Shown here one piece after another: positions 12,320 through 23,920 of a stretch of 64,000 nt of DNA. The stretch comes from Hymenoscyphus infarciens (lineage: Eukaryota > Ascomycota > Leotiomycetes > Helotiales > Helotiaceae): contig LLCB01000032.1 in NCBI GenBank assembly GCA_001414345.1, positions 62,001-126,000 on the forward strand, in the 5' to 3' direction. The translations under genes and the position numbers were made by a program. Below the pieces are notes generated by a model. It was not told the origin of the DNA and made no database searches. It saw only the letters and a program-made list of their open reading frames with translations. The stretch's first letter is position 1. Each line of letters opens with the position of its first letter.

Positions 12320-12577
12320 CAGGGGATATGATGGATGGCGATAATGCTCGGGAACTTCTTCATTATTGTAGTTGAATTCCCTTCTTACCCTTACGAACAA
12401 TCTCCTTTTCGCTTTTGGTTTTTATGACAGTCTCCCCCAAAAAAGCTTACAACTCCCTCGTTGCCTCATATCAATACTTTATCTCTCGACGCCCCCAAAA
12501 CTCCTCTAAAAGCAATCCCAACCCAGATATCCATTTCCTATGAACCCCATGCTGACCTTTCCTCAAACGAAAAACAA

Positions 12578-14596
12578 TTATGCCAATGACCGAACGACAT
12601 AAAACAATAAAAACGCCTGTTCGTTAAGAACTTGTGATTTGGATGCAAGTGTGACATTATGGTCGTTGAATTTGAACCATTGGTTCCCGACTCGTGAATA
12701 TGATACATAGTGACCTGACAAATTAGCTTGATACTAGCAGAGCAAAGGAAATGGGGGGGCGGAGATATTTACCTGTTTCGAGGTTACCGACATGGACTAC
12801 CACACTTTGTAGATCGTAGGTACAGGATCTTGCTAGCTCGTAACTTGATTTCGTGTCTTGGTTTTTGGCGCGGTTTGTGTAGGGAAACATTTCGAGTTTG
12901 AGTGGAAAGGATACTTTTGTGTCTATTTTTGAGGCGGTACCATTGTTTTGTTTGAAGCGCTAGATTCAAGATTATAAGTATTACGGTCGTTCAAAAGAAG
13001 AGGGGTTTGGGCATATGAGGAGCGGGGGAATAGCATGCTACTTGACTGCTTCTAGCAGACCATTGAATGATTGGGTAGACAGATGGATGGACCCAGAAGA
13101 GAAAAAATGATAGTATGACGAGGAGGTGTAGAGAAAATTTACTAACCTTGAGTTGAATACAAAGAACATTTGGTAGACTCTTAATGCTGAGCTGTTTCTT
13201 GGCCTCCTGTGTACCGCACTGATTACAGGTATACTCACAGCGCTCCGGTCTGCAATACTCTTCATCAAGACAGCGTTGCAAACTCAGAGCAAGTGCCTTG
13301 AGACTCTTTTTCTTGGAGAGTCCTTCCAAACCCAAACTCAAGTCAAGAAATGACTCCACTGATGTGTTGACATCTCCACAGCTCTGACACGTAATGGTGC
13401 TTTGTAGCTTGCCATAAAATGTCTGGTGCACAATACATTTACAGCCAGGATCGTTCTCGGGCTTCGATACCTTTGTAGAATTCTCGTCAGACTCAGCTGG
13501 TCTGCCACCTCCATTGATTTCGTGCAATTCTTCAGTGAGAAATTGAAAGAATTCGTGAGCATCTTGCTCCTTATTGCTTGCCAATTCCTCATAAGCCTTT
13601 CTTTTTGAAAGCCAGAAGCTTGCCAAAATATTGGAAGCGGAATAGCCAGTTGTGGTTTCCTGAGCATAGAAATCTTGGAACATATCATCCATGGCACAAC
13701 TCATACAATTCTTGTACGAACACTCTCCGCTCTGATGTCCATCCCCGAGATAGAAATTCCGTAGGAGTGGATTATGAACGAAAGATTGGAGAATGACGTT
13801 CATGTAGCACGTAGCACCCATATTGTATATACCGCGAATCCCGCTGGCACGACATGGTGCTTCCACTGTGTTTGTCGAGATAAATCGAGGATCTTCCTTG
13901 ACAGGGTCGGTAAAGAGTTCGTCCAGCTTTCGCTTCCTGGCTGTAGTTGGGGAAGGTTGGTTAGCATAGTACATTCGAATGGCCAGTACCAACGTTGGCA
14001 GATGTTGTACTTACTAAATAATCCTCGTCCGGACTTTCGCAACCTAAAGTCTTCCAGTGTGGGGTCGAAAACAAAATCGTCACACATCTGACAGTACAAA
14101 CAGCCATTTCTTGATTCGACATCTAAAAAGCTCAATAAATAATTCCGTAAATAGTAAGTCAACAAGTCTTACAGAATCTATGGCCACTATCCGCACCATG
14201 ATCACCCCGACCCTTTTCGGTTGTTGTAGCAGAACATTGTAGGCATAAATAATTTGGAGTGAGCGAGGTAAATGGCTGGCCCTTGGTCGTTTTGGACGTC
14301 TGCGGCACAATTGGGGTATTTTCGAAGATGACCCGCAGGCAGGTCTTGTAATTGTGTATGCTCTTGTTCGTCCGCTCAGGGCCACCGCCAGTCAAAAGTA
14401 AACGAGTGTGTTCTGGATGTGGCAGTTGGTATTAGCAAAGCACCCGACAGGCAAGGCTGACAAGACCATCTCCCCATGAACGCTTACCACAACCGAATAG
14501 GGGAACACCAGGCTGCGGATCCTTGATCTTGAAGGTCTTGGGGGAAGCCGGCGTGGCAGGCGTCGCTGGTCTAGAAGACGGCATATTGCTGCTCAT
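12578..14596 (-). CDS. UBP8: Ubiquitin carboxyl-terminal hydrolase Ubp8 (SAGA deubiquitinase)
   Basis: USP-family protease; in yeast Ubp8 is the catalytic subunit of the SAGA deubiquitination module, acting on histone H2B. Six exons on minus: 14596-14488, 14412-14173, 14122-14015, 13940-13147, 12959-12773 and 12714-12578, giving 524 aa. The N-terminal third is a ZnF-UBP with Cys/His residues in LFGCEHTR, NYLCLQCSA, HRFYVESRNGCLYCQMC. The Cys box is GIYNMGATCYMNVILQ (catalytic Cys near residue 197). Two CxxC pairs follow (TCQSCGD, TCNQCGTQ), as in Ubp8. The His box is GHYVSYSRVGNQWFKFND (His near 481), and the protein ends in AFLLFYVVRSLA. The 187-nt intron 13146-12960 is the longest. The start is the first ATG of the frame; a second in-frame ATG lies four codons later. 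Confidence 0.94.
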
Positions 14597-14838
14597 CCTG
14601 AAGCCCCGAGATTAATGGTTCGTGACGTCCCCTTCTCTCTCTCTCTCCAGGTTGCAAACAACAACGATGGTAAGGCTTGGGCCATGGTGGTTTGGCTTCC
14701 ATCGGTTGAATGTCGGCTGGAATTGCTGACATCCTCTTTTGCCGAGGCTACTTTTCAGGCGATGATACTTACCTACCTTCGCTCTCCGAAAATCAACAGC
14801 ATGGTTCTATCCAAAGCCTACAACAATTCTTTCTCCAA
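14597..14838. promoter_or_regulatory. Divergent promoter region, UBP8 / LACTB2-like
   Basis: Only 242 bp separate the chosen start codons of two oppositely transcribed genes. A CT-rich run (tctctctctctcc) lies at about 14635-14648. The shared-promoter role is inferred from geometry only. Confidence 0.5.
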
Positions 14839-15818
14839 ATGGCTACCCAACTTGTTCCTCTGCGAGAGGTTGAAAGGCTGAGCTCAAGTGTAATCCGAAT
14901 TCTGGGTGGAAATCCCGGCAAGGTACGGGTCTCACGTGGCTATGCTGCTATGCTTTAATTTGCTGATAAATCGTGTAGTTTACCTTGCAAGGTAAGATAG
15001 CCTCGTTGGAGCCAACTGTAACATGATTTGATCTTTTACTAGGCACAAATACTTACCTGGTTGGTACGGGGAAAACGCGCCTTCTCATCGATACCGGTGA
15101 TGGGGTGCCTTCTTGGATCGCCTCATTGAAAGACACACTCCAGAAAGAGGATGCTGTGATTGGGGAAGCGCTGATTACACACTGGCATCACGATCATGTT
15201 GGTGGTATCAAGCATCTACTGGAGTTGTCACCACAAACAACCGTTTACAAAAACAGGCCTGATGATGGGCAGAAAGACATTGAGGATGGTCAGCGATTCC
15301 GCGTTGAAGGAGCTACTCTGCGGTCCGTTTTCAGTCCTGGTCATACTGGGGACCATATGTCTCTCATACACGAGGAAGAGGATGCCATGTTTACCGGAGA
15401 CAACGTGCTAGGCCACGGGACAGCCGCCTTTGAAGACCTGCCTACCTATCTCACAAGTTTGGAGAAGATGAGGACGACTTTTCGAGGACGCGCTTATCCC
15501 GGCCACGGTGCAGTAATTGAAGAAGGGCCAAAGAAGATATTGGAGTACATCAAACATCGACAACAACGAGAGGATCAAGTGATCCAAGTTTTGAAGACAA
15601 CAAGGTCTTCAGGAGATGCGGGTGTAGAAGCAAGCGAGCTCGATGAGTGGACATCGATGGAGATTGTGAAGATTATCTACAAAAATGTGCCAGAGAGTCT
15701 CCATATTCCAGCGAATGGCGGTGTTGTCCAAATTCTAAGAAAGTTGGAGGAGGAAGACAAAGTGGTCGAGAACTCTAAGACTGGAAGATGGAGCGTTAAG
15801 AACCGAGCAGCGTTGTAG
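14839..15818 (+). CDS. LACTB2-like metallo-beta-lactamase-fold hydrolase
   Basis: Member of the metallo-beta-lactamase superfamily closest to animal LACTB2, which has been described as a mitochondrial endoribonuclease; the function in fungi is not established. Three exons: 14839-14922, 14979-14991 (13 nt) and 15043-15818, giving 290 aa. Metal-binding motif THWHHDHVGG lies at residues 78-87. The later His/Asp ligands are in SPGHTGDHMSL, MFTGDNVLGHG and AYPGHGAVIEEG. The C-terminal helical and winged-helix-like tail (IYKNVPESLHIPANGGVVQILRK, described here by its positions 235-260) is typical of LACTB2. The start at 14839 (MATQLVPL) is chosen over upstream frame extensions because those extend into the divergent promoter without family resemblance. 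Confidence 0.9.
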
Positions 15819-16383
15819 CGAGTTGGTGGGCTGACTTGTTGGATAAGCCAGTTGGGGACAATCACGAGAGTTTCATCAGGAAGGGTGCTTTCATGGTTCA
15901 ATATCAGAGGGTCGCTAGGGGCAAGGCAGTGTTTTGCACTTTTCGCACATGTACTGTTTATTTTAGCGAAGACAACATAATGTGTTTTGCCCTTTCCGGT
16001 TGCATGTTACCTGCATAGCCAGAAAACTAACTCATCATGGCAACACTTTTATAGGTGGCATTTTACGCTGATCGTTTCCTTTCCGCCTTGTCTTAGCTTA
16101 GTAAAAATCCTATATGGCATTTAGTGCGGGGTCCCCCACTTTTCCATCTACTTACCCATCTACCCCTCGAGGGTAAAGCGGTGAGGGTGGTTCGAAATCG
16201 ATGATTCTGCGCATCAGCGGCACTCGTTTTCTCTCTGTTAATCAGACCAGTTATCAGATCGCAAGATGGTGTGATGACTTTTGCGTGGGACGATGAGTCA
16301 AATGGCGAAAGACCATGGATGCTCTGTAAGCCCATACGAATATGGGGGTTTGGGTTGTGACCGTTTGTCCCTATCTCCGCCCG
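15819..16383. other. Intergenic region left of the 501-bp element
   Basis: No gene seen. The first part is the 3' flank of the LACTB2-like gene. It ends at the first copy of an 8-bp direct repeat (atttatcc, 16384-16391) that flanks the inverted-repeat element described separately. Confidence 0.5.
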
Positions 16384-16900
16384 ATTTATCCGGGTACGAT
16401 TATTTGGTACGGAAGACGCATAAAAGTGAGGCATGCATAAGTGCGGCTGGTGAACGAATCTATTCCTATTTTAGCTAGCCTCGCGCTTAATCATCGAGCT
16501 CCGCTATAGCGCCTTCCTACCTTTCTATCGCCTTAACGCTGATATAACATATGCCAGCTCACGCAAGAGCTATCTTTTATAGTATATAGATCTTTTAGTA
16601 AATAAACGTTATTAATAAGGGGAAATAATATCTTCTGATTAGTAAGACTTATACTAAAGAGTAAAAGAAGGTTAAAAAGGAGACCTTAGCAGTAGGCGAC
16701 GTCATATGGTAGAGTATAAAAAAGTTATAAAGTAGGGTAGTAGGAGTGTAAGCGGTTAAATACCGGCGTAGGCTAGCCGGACTTTAGCCCGGGTTGGATG
16801 GAATCTAGTACTAATTAGGCATAGTATAGGCGTGGAGGCGTTGTTGTGCACGCCTAACTTTTATGCGTCTTCCGTACCAAATAATCGTACCCATTTATCC
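16384..16900. mobile_element. 501-bp non-autonomous DNA transposon (MITE-like), 49-bp TIRs, 8-bp target duplication
   Basis: Terminal inverted repeats of 49 bp at 16392-16440 and 16844-16892: the first 36 bases (gggtacgattatttggtacg and on) match perfectly, and three mismatches follow. Immediately outside both ends is the same 8-bp word atttatcc (16384-16391 and 16893-16900), a perfect target-site duplication. The body carries no frame and is rich in ta/tag words. An 8-bp duplication is typical of hAT and some other cut-and-paste superfamilies; the terminal bases do not identify the family. Two of the three arm mismatches are C/T-type transitions, compatible with RIP. Confidence 0.88.
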
Positions 16901-18289
16901 CAGGAGTGTGTCGTGCCAAGTCGTTTGTTCCAATCAGAACATGCACTTTGTGGACCGGAGTACAGGTCCGATCAAATTTCTTACTGGATGCTTGAGGTTG
17001 GACGTTCTGCCACAAGCTAGGACTAGTGTTTTATATACCCTATTTCCACTAGCTTGGGCTCTATTCAAACGACAGACATTTAGAAATGCCGACAAGAAAA
17101 ACCGTCATGGTTCAAAACGACGAAGGGAAGCTCGGCACCGGGTATCTTTCGCTCTCCATTTCAGTAATTCATTCTCGTATGGTCACCGATTATCCCGGCA
17201 CCGGTTTTCGCTTTGTTGTCTTTTTCCCTTTGGTTGCCGATATATCCGATCGAGATCAAGTGTCTTGTCTATTGTTCCAATTGTTCCATTCATAGCGGAT
17301 CAGCTATGGGCCCAACTTGAGCTAGTTCTGCACTGATTGTTGTTAGTGTATCAGGAGGAAAGCCCAATTTTCATGTCAAAGTGAGGGCATTCAGAAAAGT
17401 GCATCTTATCCGAGAATCCCGGAGGGTACCTAGGTAAGACAACATGTGCGGGAGCAAGGGTTTGCTTGGCCAACCAGTAAGAAGTCTTACTGCTCAAACG
17501 CCAATGTGTGGTTCAGCCTTGCATGCAGAAAAACGGCCAGTAGACTTATTAATGCCTAGGGAGGCATCACTTCTTTTCAGCAAGAGTTGACGTTTAAGGA
17601 TTCATGGATCCGTTGCTTGTGAAATTACATCGCATCGCTATATGTCAGCAGACTCTCAGCGGACTCAACAACCTTTCAAAGACGGCAGTTGCTGACGTGA
17701 CATTTGTTACTCAACATGGAATAGTTTGTTGACGGTCAAAGCCCCAAAGCAAAGTTCCAGGTTGCCTTCATGGTGGGGGAAGTCATGCTTGACGCATCTT
17801 GCATTTCTTAGCATTACTGCTGGAGTACATAGATATGCGTCTGACCCTACCCGGAGCCGGTCCATCGACTGATCTATTGCTTCTCTGATACTCTCACCTT
17901 GGCGGGTCTTCTTACAAACCACCTATACTTTCACCAGAGCCGACATCGGTGAGTATTAGTTTACTCTATAAGTCCTAGAGCATCGACTTTTCGACTCATT
18001 TCCTCTCTTCTACTTTGTGGCCTGGGTGCCAATTATTCAAGAAAGACACCAAGACACCAAGAACACCCAGAACAAGAACGAGTCTGTGACAGTATAAGGC
18101 CGATTTTTCACGAATTGCGTGCAGTATTTAAAGCCCTTGAGCTACGTACAAATAAGTTCCCAGGAGTTCCAGTTCATCATACGATACGAGCTTGATATCG
18201 CTGCTGCCTCAACACGCCGCCGCCAAGCCTCGCCCAGCTTCCTCCTTCGTCACTTCCTCCCCCCGAGTTTGCGACAAAAAGCATAACAT
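16901..18289. other. Intergenic region upstream of YTP1
   Basis: About 1.4 kb without a supported gene. Short frames at 16863-17336 begin in the transposon arm and have no recognisable domain. The last 200 bases look like a promoter and 5' leader: a TATA-like word is followed by a C-rich, ATG-poor leader. Confidence 0.5.
18125..18132 (+). promoter_or_regulatory. Possible TATA-like element for YTP1
   Basis: The word tatttaaa lies 158 bp upstream of the YTP1 ATG, followed by a C/T-rich leader. Position and sequence fit a core promoter element, but there is no other support. Confidence 0.3.
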
Positions 18290-20303
18290 ATGCAGAAAAG
18301 GTCGGCAAAACTTGTCGCCAATGCTATCACCTTGCTATGGGGTCTTACCTCCTTAGCAAATGCACACGATCATGCTAAAGGTGGAAATATGGAAATGGGA
18401 AGGTCTGAAGTCTCGCGCCCAGTGTTAGCAACCGCAGCAAGCTCACCAGAAGCTATTTTGGACCCGCAAACATATTTTCAGTATGGAGAACACTCGGGAG
18501 TTATGGTTGCGCATATTGTGCTTATGACACTTGCATGGGTTTTTATTCTGCCAATTGGTAAGTAATTGAAGAAAGAATTGGTGTTTTCCGGGGGTTTGAA
18601 CGTGGACTAACTGGTCTTCTAGGTGTTATGCTTTCCATTGCTCGGTCGAGATATAGACTTCCTACCCAACTCTTATTCCTCGCGACCAATGCTCTTGCAA
18701 TTTTCCTCGCAACCATCTACAATGCGAGCACGCCCGATTTATACCCAAACAATGCGCATCACAAGCTGGGATGGGTCATAACTTGGGTGATCAGCGCGCA
18801 GGTACTGGTGGGAATTGTGACTCTATATGCGGGGAAAAAGGAAGTAGGGCATAGCGAGGAGAGAAGTTCTTTTATTCCAATTTCCGCGGAAGTTATGGCA
18901 GAGCATCAGCGCATGCATGATACTAGGGGCGAAGAGACATATCGATTTTCCAGCGACAGTGGACAAGGGACAGAACCAAATACTGAATCTTTGAGAAGTC
19001 ACTCAATTGCTTCAACAAGTACAGTACAGCCGAACTCGCCAATTCAACAAGAGCCGGAAGAGTATTTTGAGGAGAAACCCAAGTTGCTACTTGGGTGTCG
19101 GGTACACCAATTTTTGACTGGGAAAGTCCCGGGCCTGCTATCCTCGAAAGTTCTGCGAATTTTCCAATTTTTCTATGACGCGGTTGACCGATTGATCCTG
19201 TTGCTTGGCTGGGCCACTTTCCTCTCCGGGTGGGTTACGTATGGAGGGTTGTTCGTAAGCCATATGCAGTTTTTTTTTCTTTCGTATGTACCATGACTAA
19301 CTCATTCCTAGATGGGCTCGGAAATATTTAGTGGGCTTGCTCATTTTATCAAAGGTAGCGTTTTCTTCTGGTTTGGAATAGTATCACTAGGACGCTGGGC
19401 CGGTTGTTTCGCTGAAATTGGTTGGGTGAGTAGACTGGGTATTATGTACTTACGATTCTCTGACGTACTTGTAGGCTTGGAACACGACAACACCAAAGAA
19501 AGGCCGTAATATTTCGGCTGAATTCGTGGAAAGCTTCATGATATTCTTTTACGGAGCTACCAACATTTTCCTCGAGCATCTCGCAGCATGGGGAAGTGCC
19601 TGGACAGCTCAAGATTTAGAGCATTTGTCAATCACGGTTATGTTTATTGGCGGTGGCCTGGTACTTTCACTCAATGCCCTATTTATCTCAAAAAGCTAAC
19701 TCAACCAGTGCGGTATGGTAATCGAATCAAAACGAATCCGCGGATTCCTAAACTCGACCAAACAAACCTCCCCCAACACCATTGAGCCGGAACCAGCGAC
19801 CTACAAATTCTCCATGAACCCACTCCCTGCCCTCGTAACTTTCCTCGTCGGAATAATGATGAGTTCACACCACCAATCCTCAATGATCTCAACCATGATC
19901 CACAAACAATGGGGAACTCTCCTTGCAGGCGCCGCTTTCTCGCGTGCTGCTACTTATGTGGTATTTTATATTAAACCGCCTACATCCACGTTACCTGGCA
20001 GACCGCCTACGGAATTAGTTACTGCCTTTTGTTTGTTGGCTGGTGGGGCTATTTTTATGGTTTCGGTAAGTTGTTATTCTAAAAAGAGAGAGGGAATTGT
20101 GCTGATATTATGTGCAGGCAAGAGATACAGTAGCTGCTATGGAAGCTAATGATTTAGACGCTATGTTTATTTTCACTGTATCCATGGGGTTCATTACGTT
20201 CTTGATGGCGTGGATTATTGTTGTTTTTGCGATCAAGGGATGGGCTGTGAGGAAGGAGAATAAGAGGAATTTCACTTATCATCATCTTGAGACTTCTGAA
20301 TGA
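18290..20303 (+). CDS. YTP1: Ytp1-like integral membrane protein (DUF2427/Ytp1 domains)
   Basis: Multi-pass membrane protein of the fungal YTP1 family; yeast Ytp1 is of unknown function with remote similarity to electron-transport membrane proteins. Six exons: 18290-18557, 18623-19254, 19312-19425, 19475-19660, 19709-20065 and 20118-20303, giving 580 aa. A signal-like hydrophobic segment (residues about 8-24, ending SLANA) is followed by HDHAKGG. The N-terminal domain holds helices in HSGVMVAHIVLMTLAWVF, LLFLATNALAIFLATIYN and HHKLGWVITWVISAQVLVG, resembling cytochrome b561-like four-helix sequence with conserved His. A polar, Ser-rich loop (about residues 170-265) separates it from the C-terminal Ytp1 domain (GWATFLSGWVTYGGLF, EHLAAWGS, MSSHHQSSMISTMIHKQWG). 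All splice joins keep frame. Confidence 0.88.
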
Positions 20304-20943
20304 TGGAAGCGAGACGATTGGTAAGTGAAAGTTTGGGATGAAAGGGGATGGTGGTGTGAATTGACTTACGGATTATGAAAAGGGAGGTTGGAAGTAATGA
20401 AATTGGTATGGGCTTGGAACGAGACATGAGGTGGGCTAGTTTTGGGGCATTGAAGGCGCTGCGAAGATACCTTTTTTGCTTTTCATTCTTTGGAACTTGG
20501 GAATCGGAAAGTGGCTAGGAATAGATAATGATAATATACATTTATTCCCTTTGGACCTGTTTTTAGAAACATCTTTGTGTGAGGTGACCGATCTTAATGC
20601 TTTGCCTTTTTAGAAGAGTGGAATTTCTTGGTGCTATTTGTAGGTGACTTACCAAGAGACAGCTTTTTTTCAAATGGTCCGTTGACCCGCACAAGTCTTC
20701 AAAAATATTTGGCCAATACTTAAAAGTACCATGTACGATAACGTTAAAACTCCGTTACTTCTTGAAGGCTCTCCGAAATCTACCGCAGTTTCCTCTTCTT
20801 CGAGTTTCAATTAGAGCAGCAATAAAACATGAATCCAAACTTCAAAAAGCCATACTAGCTACCACTTTCTACTACTTCCCATACATTCCCGCCGTTTCAA
20901 TTTCACCCATCCATCCCAATTCTTTCAAACTTTCAGACTTCGC
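20304..20943. other. Convergent 3' region, YTP1 / formamidase
   Basis: YTP1 and the formamidase gene end toward each other. About 640 bases between the stop codons show no gene; short frames on + from 20762 run antisense into the formamidase 3' end and are shadows. Confidence 0.5.
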
Positions 20944-23152
20944 TTACTCCTTGAAAGTCAATCCCCCTCCCCAACTAATCTCACTATTCTTTCCTCCCTC
21001 TGTGACCTTTCCCTCCGTAACACCAGTTTCGAAGGCGCAACTTCCCATGTCCAATTTAGTAGCTTTCCCGGTGGGAGAGATGTCGAAGTCGAAGATATCC
21101 ACTGTATTTTTGTTAGATGTTGATCGCTTGATACGTATTATCTCCATTTGTTCTCATCCGGATTCAAGATTACGAGAGTCAGAATCGAAATTGTGAGAAA
21201 CTGGAGAGAAAATAGAGATAGTTATGGACGATTACATCAAGGAATATTAATGTAGTAAGAAATGAGGAGGGGGTGATACGTACTAGGAAGACCGAGTGTA
21301 GTACAAGCATTAGGAATATCTACGATTCCCGCAACATGCCCCTGGACAGGAGCACAGGAGAGAAGGAGATAAACTTGGTAATCGGAATACCCGAAACGAC
21401 GGAGGTATTCGATTACGCGGAGGGTGGTTTGTCGGTAGGCTACTGTTACGTCCATGTAATGCTGTTTTGATGTCATTAGCTTGTGTTCTTCCTTCGCTTA
21501 AATGCTTCGAGATAAATGGAATTGGAGAGGTATTAAAGGGAGAGGGAAAAGGGAGAGGGAAAAGGGAGAGGGAAAAGGGAGAGGGGAGAGGGATACATAC
21601 TTGTTTTCCATGTTGATCGACTGAGAATCCCTCAAAAGTCAAGTATCTTCCTGGTCCATAATGGGGCTCGACTGGTCCTGGGAGGTAGAGAGGGGATTTC
21701 ATTCCTAGGTCTGCAATGCCGTTCTTCATTACTTTGAAGTTGATGGTGATCTGTTTGGTTATGTCAGTCTTCCAAGATCTTCAACGAAAGGGGGTTTTCA
21801 TACCACACCAGCCATCTCAATAGCACCACAAAACGAAATCTCACCTGTACAAATAAACTCGTTAGCTCATTACAACAATTCAAAGATAATTCAACAAAGC
21901 AAAAGAGAACATACCATCACCCTGACTAAAATGCAAATCCCCGACACTAAACCCCGCCCCCTTAACATGCACCGGAAGATAAACCTTACTCCCCCGACTC
22001 AAATTCTTAATATCACAATTCCCACCATGTTCCGGTCTACCAGGAATAGTTCTCGCACCCTCCTCGCCAACTTTCTTCTTCAAAACCTCATCTGCGGAGC
22101 CTGCGTGGACATTTTGGGGGTTCGGAGGTTGGGCTACGATGCGATCGAGTTTGTTTGCTGCGATTAACTCGCCTTCACGTTTATTCCAGAGGGCTAGAAC
22201 TTCGGCTGAGGGAGCACAGCCTAGGATGCCAGGGTGGATGAGGCCGGGGAATTTTACGTGGGGGATGTGACGACTGGTGCAGTAGATGCCTTCAAAGTCC
22301 CAGATTGCTTTTGCGCTGAAGGAGGAGATTAGTCAAATGTATGTATTAACGTGAAGAGAGGAGTCCCCAGTGATGAAGAACCAGAGCAAGGCAAGAACGA
22401 GAAACAGACAGGGTGGAAGATGGAAGCAATCTACTCACGCAGTAGGATAAATCTCATCCAAAAACCCACCACCATTATTCTTATCAAAGACGCCTAGCAT
22501 CCAGTATTAGTATCACTGCCAATCCATCGATCCACATATTCTCAAACAACATACCTGTACTACAGCCAAAGTCAGTAACCATCCACGCAAACAATAAAGA
22601 AGTGAGAACAGGAAAAAGAGGAGAAAACTCACAATCCCCAAGGTTGCTCCTCCATAGGTTGCACATCCATGATCTCCACGAGCAAAACATCACCCGGCTC
22701 CGCGTCCTCAATCTCAAAAGGTCCCGAGAGGTAATGAATCCGTGTGAGATCGACGTTTTTCATGTCATCCGCGCTATCGTTGTTCCCTACAAGTCTACAC
22801 GTTAGTACCTCCCTATCATGCAAGTATCCATCCCTTCATTCCTTCCACTACCCTTATCGCCCTTCATCCTACACATCTTTGAATGGTGGGTGGAGAAAAA
22901 GAAGAAGGAAGCAGGAAACATACCAATTTGTCCGCCTGTCCAATCGACCTATCCCAAGAGGTCAACATCACTACACTACAGGTGGAAATGGGTTGAACGA
23001 GTACATACACATTCAATCTTCACCGTCTCATTATTCTTAATCGCTCCCGCGAACGGGATATCAGGATGCCATCGATTATGAAGTTGTGCTTGTTCCTCAG
23101 CCGGCGTCTCGAGGGAGACCTCACATACTTTCCGAATGGCCGTTTTACCCAT
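20944..23152 (-). CDS. fmdS: Formamidase (FmdA/AmdA family)
   Basis: Hydrolyses formamide to formate and ammonia, a cytosolic nitrogen-scavenging step. Ten exons can be read, giving about 435 aa. It starts MGKTAIRKVCEVSLE at 23152. Family motifs in order: NRWHPDIPFAG, VDWTGGQIG, GNNDSADDMKNVDL, HYLSGPFEIEDAEPGDVLLV, QPWGFTG, VFDKNNGGGFLDEIYP, SRHIPHVKFPGLIHPG, GRPEHGGNCDIKNL, GDLHFSQGDGEISFCGAIEM, YLPGPVEPHYGPGRY, YRQTTLRVIEYLRRFGYSDY and CAPVQGHVAGIVDIPNAC. The exon encoding part of WGFTG is only 5 nt (22555-22559). The intron at about 21500-21607 holds a purine-rich minisatellite. The 5' flank has GATA words, fitting nitrogen control by an AreA-type factor (inference). Confidence 0.93.
21536..21592. 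repeat. 13-bp purine-rich minisatellite in a formamidase intron
   Basis: The unit gggagagggaaaa is repeated about four times in a row on the + strand (C/T-rich on the coding strand), inside the intron between the exon ending HGKQ and the exon beginning HYMDV. It produces an almost pure polypyrimidine run in the transcript. Confidence 0.85.
22555..22559 (-). other. 5-nt micro-exon of the formamidase gene
   Basis: On the minus strand the five bases tacag are bounded by an upstream acceptor (ggctgtag) and a downstream donor (gtatgttg). Including them gives QPWG-F-T-G-VFDKNNGGG, exactly the conserved formamidase stretch; leaving them out shifts the frame and loses Thr. The upstream exon ends in phase 2 and the next exon begins in phase 1, so five bases are required. 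Confidence 0.8.
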
Positions 23153-23920
23153 TTTGCTAAATCAAGCAATCGAAATCCCGAGTTCCTGTATGTATTGAGA
23201 TCAAACCAAGTAATCAGCGACAGTCAAGAAGTTGAGAAATGGAGGAGTTGCAACAAAAATGGAGGGGCAACAATCATGAGCTCCCCAACCCCGCACCTGG
23301 TGGTACACAGCTACCTACCTGAGTTATGGTTCATCCAGCAACGTAAGGCTATTCGTCAATGGTTCCCGATAAGGACCAGAGAACTCTGCTTCCTTATCAG
23401 TGAACTACTAGTACCGGCCCCCATCAAGAGTTCCCCACATCTCGGTTGCAGGAAGACTAATGTATGATTGCGGGGTTCCGGTGGGCTATCCACGCCATAC
23501 TTCTAGATCATACTACTCACAGAAAGATTGGTAACTGATATCGAGATGTCAACTAGAATTCACCAGAGAAGCGATTATTGTATTTGGGTCTTGTAGTTGA
23601 CGAATGAAGAAATGGGTTGCTAACGTGATTCGAAGCCGTTATCATTTTGCTCCGGATCAGAAATAATCACACTGCCTTCAAGGCAATTTTGACATCTTTC
23701 GGGATCTGATATATATATCTTATCTGTAATGAACCTGGTGGATTTTCAATATATTACATGTATCCCTAAGCATGCTAGCACCGAAAGCATTTTGCCTCTA
23801 TTTATTGGGGAGCATGCTCAACGTGTTTGTTTGGACGAGAAGAACTCAGAATACTGACGTCACCATGATGACCTTTCAGTCCCTGAAAAGTACTGTTGAT
23901 GATACCGAAACCAAAACGTT
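23153..23920. promoter_or_regulatory. Formamidase 5' flank
   Basis: About 770 bases between the formamidase start and the stop of the UsgS-like gene, both transcribed leftward. No gene seen. Around 23705-23726 there is a tight cluster of GATA/TATC words, including cttatctg, whose complement contains the HGATAR core AGATAA recognised by AreA/NIT2 GATA factors. Regulation by nitrogen is inferred from the enzyme and this word only. Confidence 0.35.

Noticed and set aside
20762..21196. 144-codon plus-strand frame
   Set aside because: Overlaps the formamidase last exon in antisense and shows no domain.
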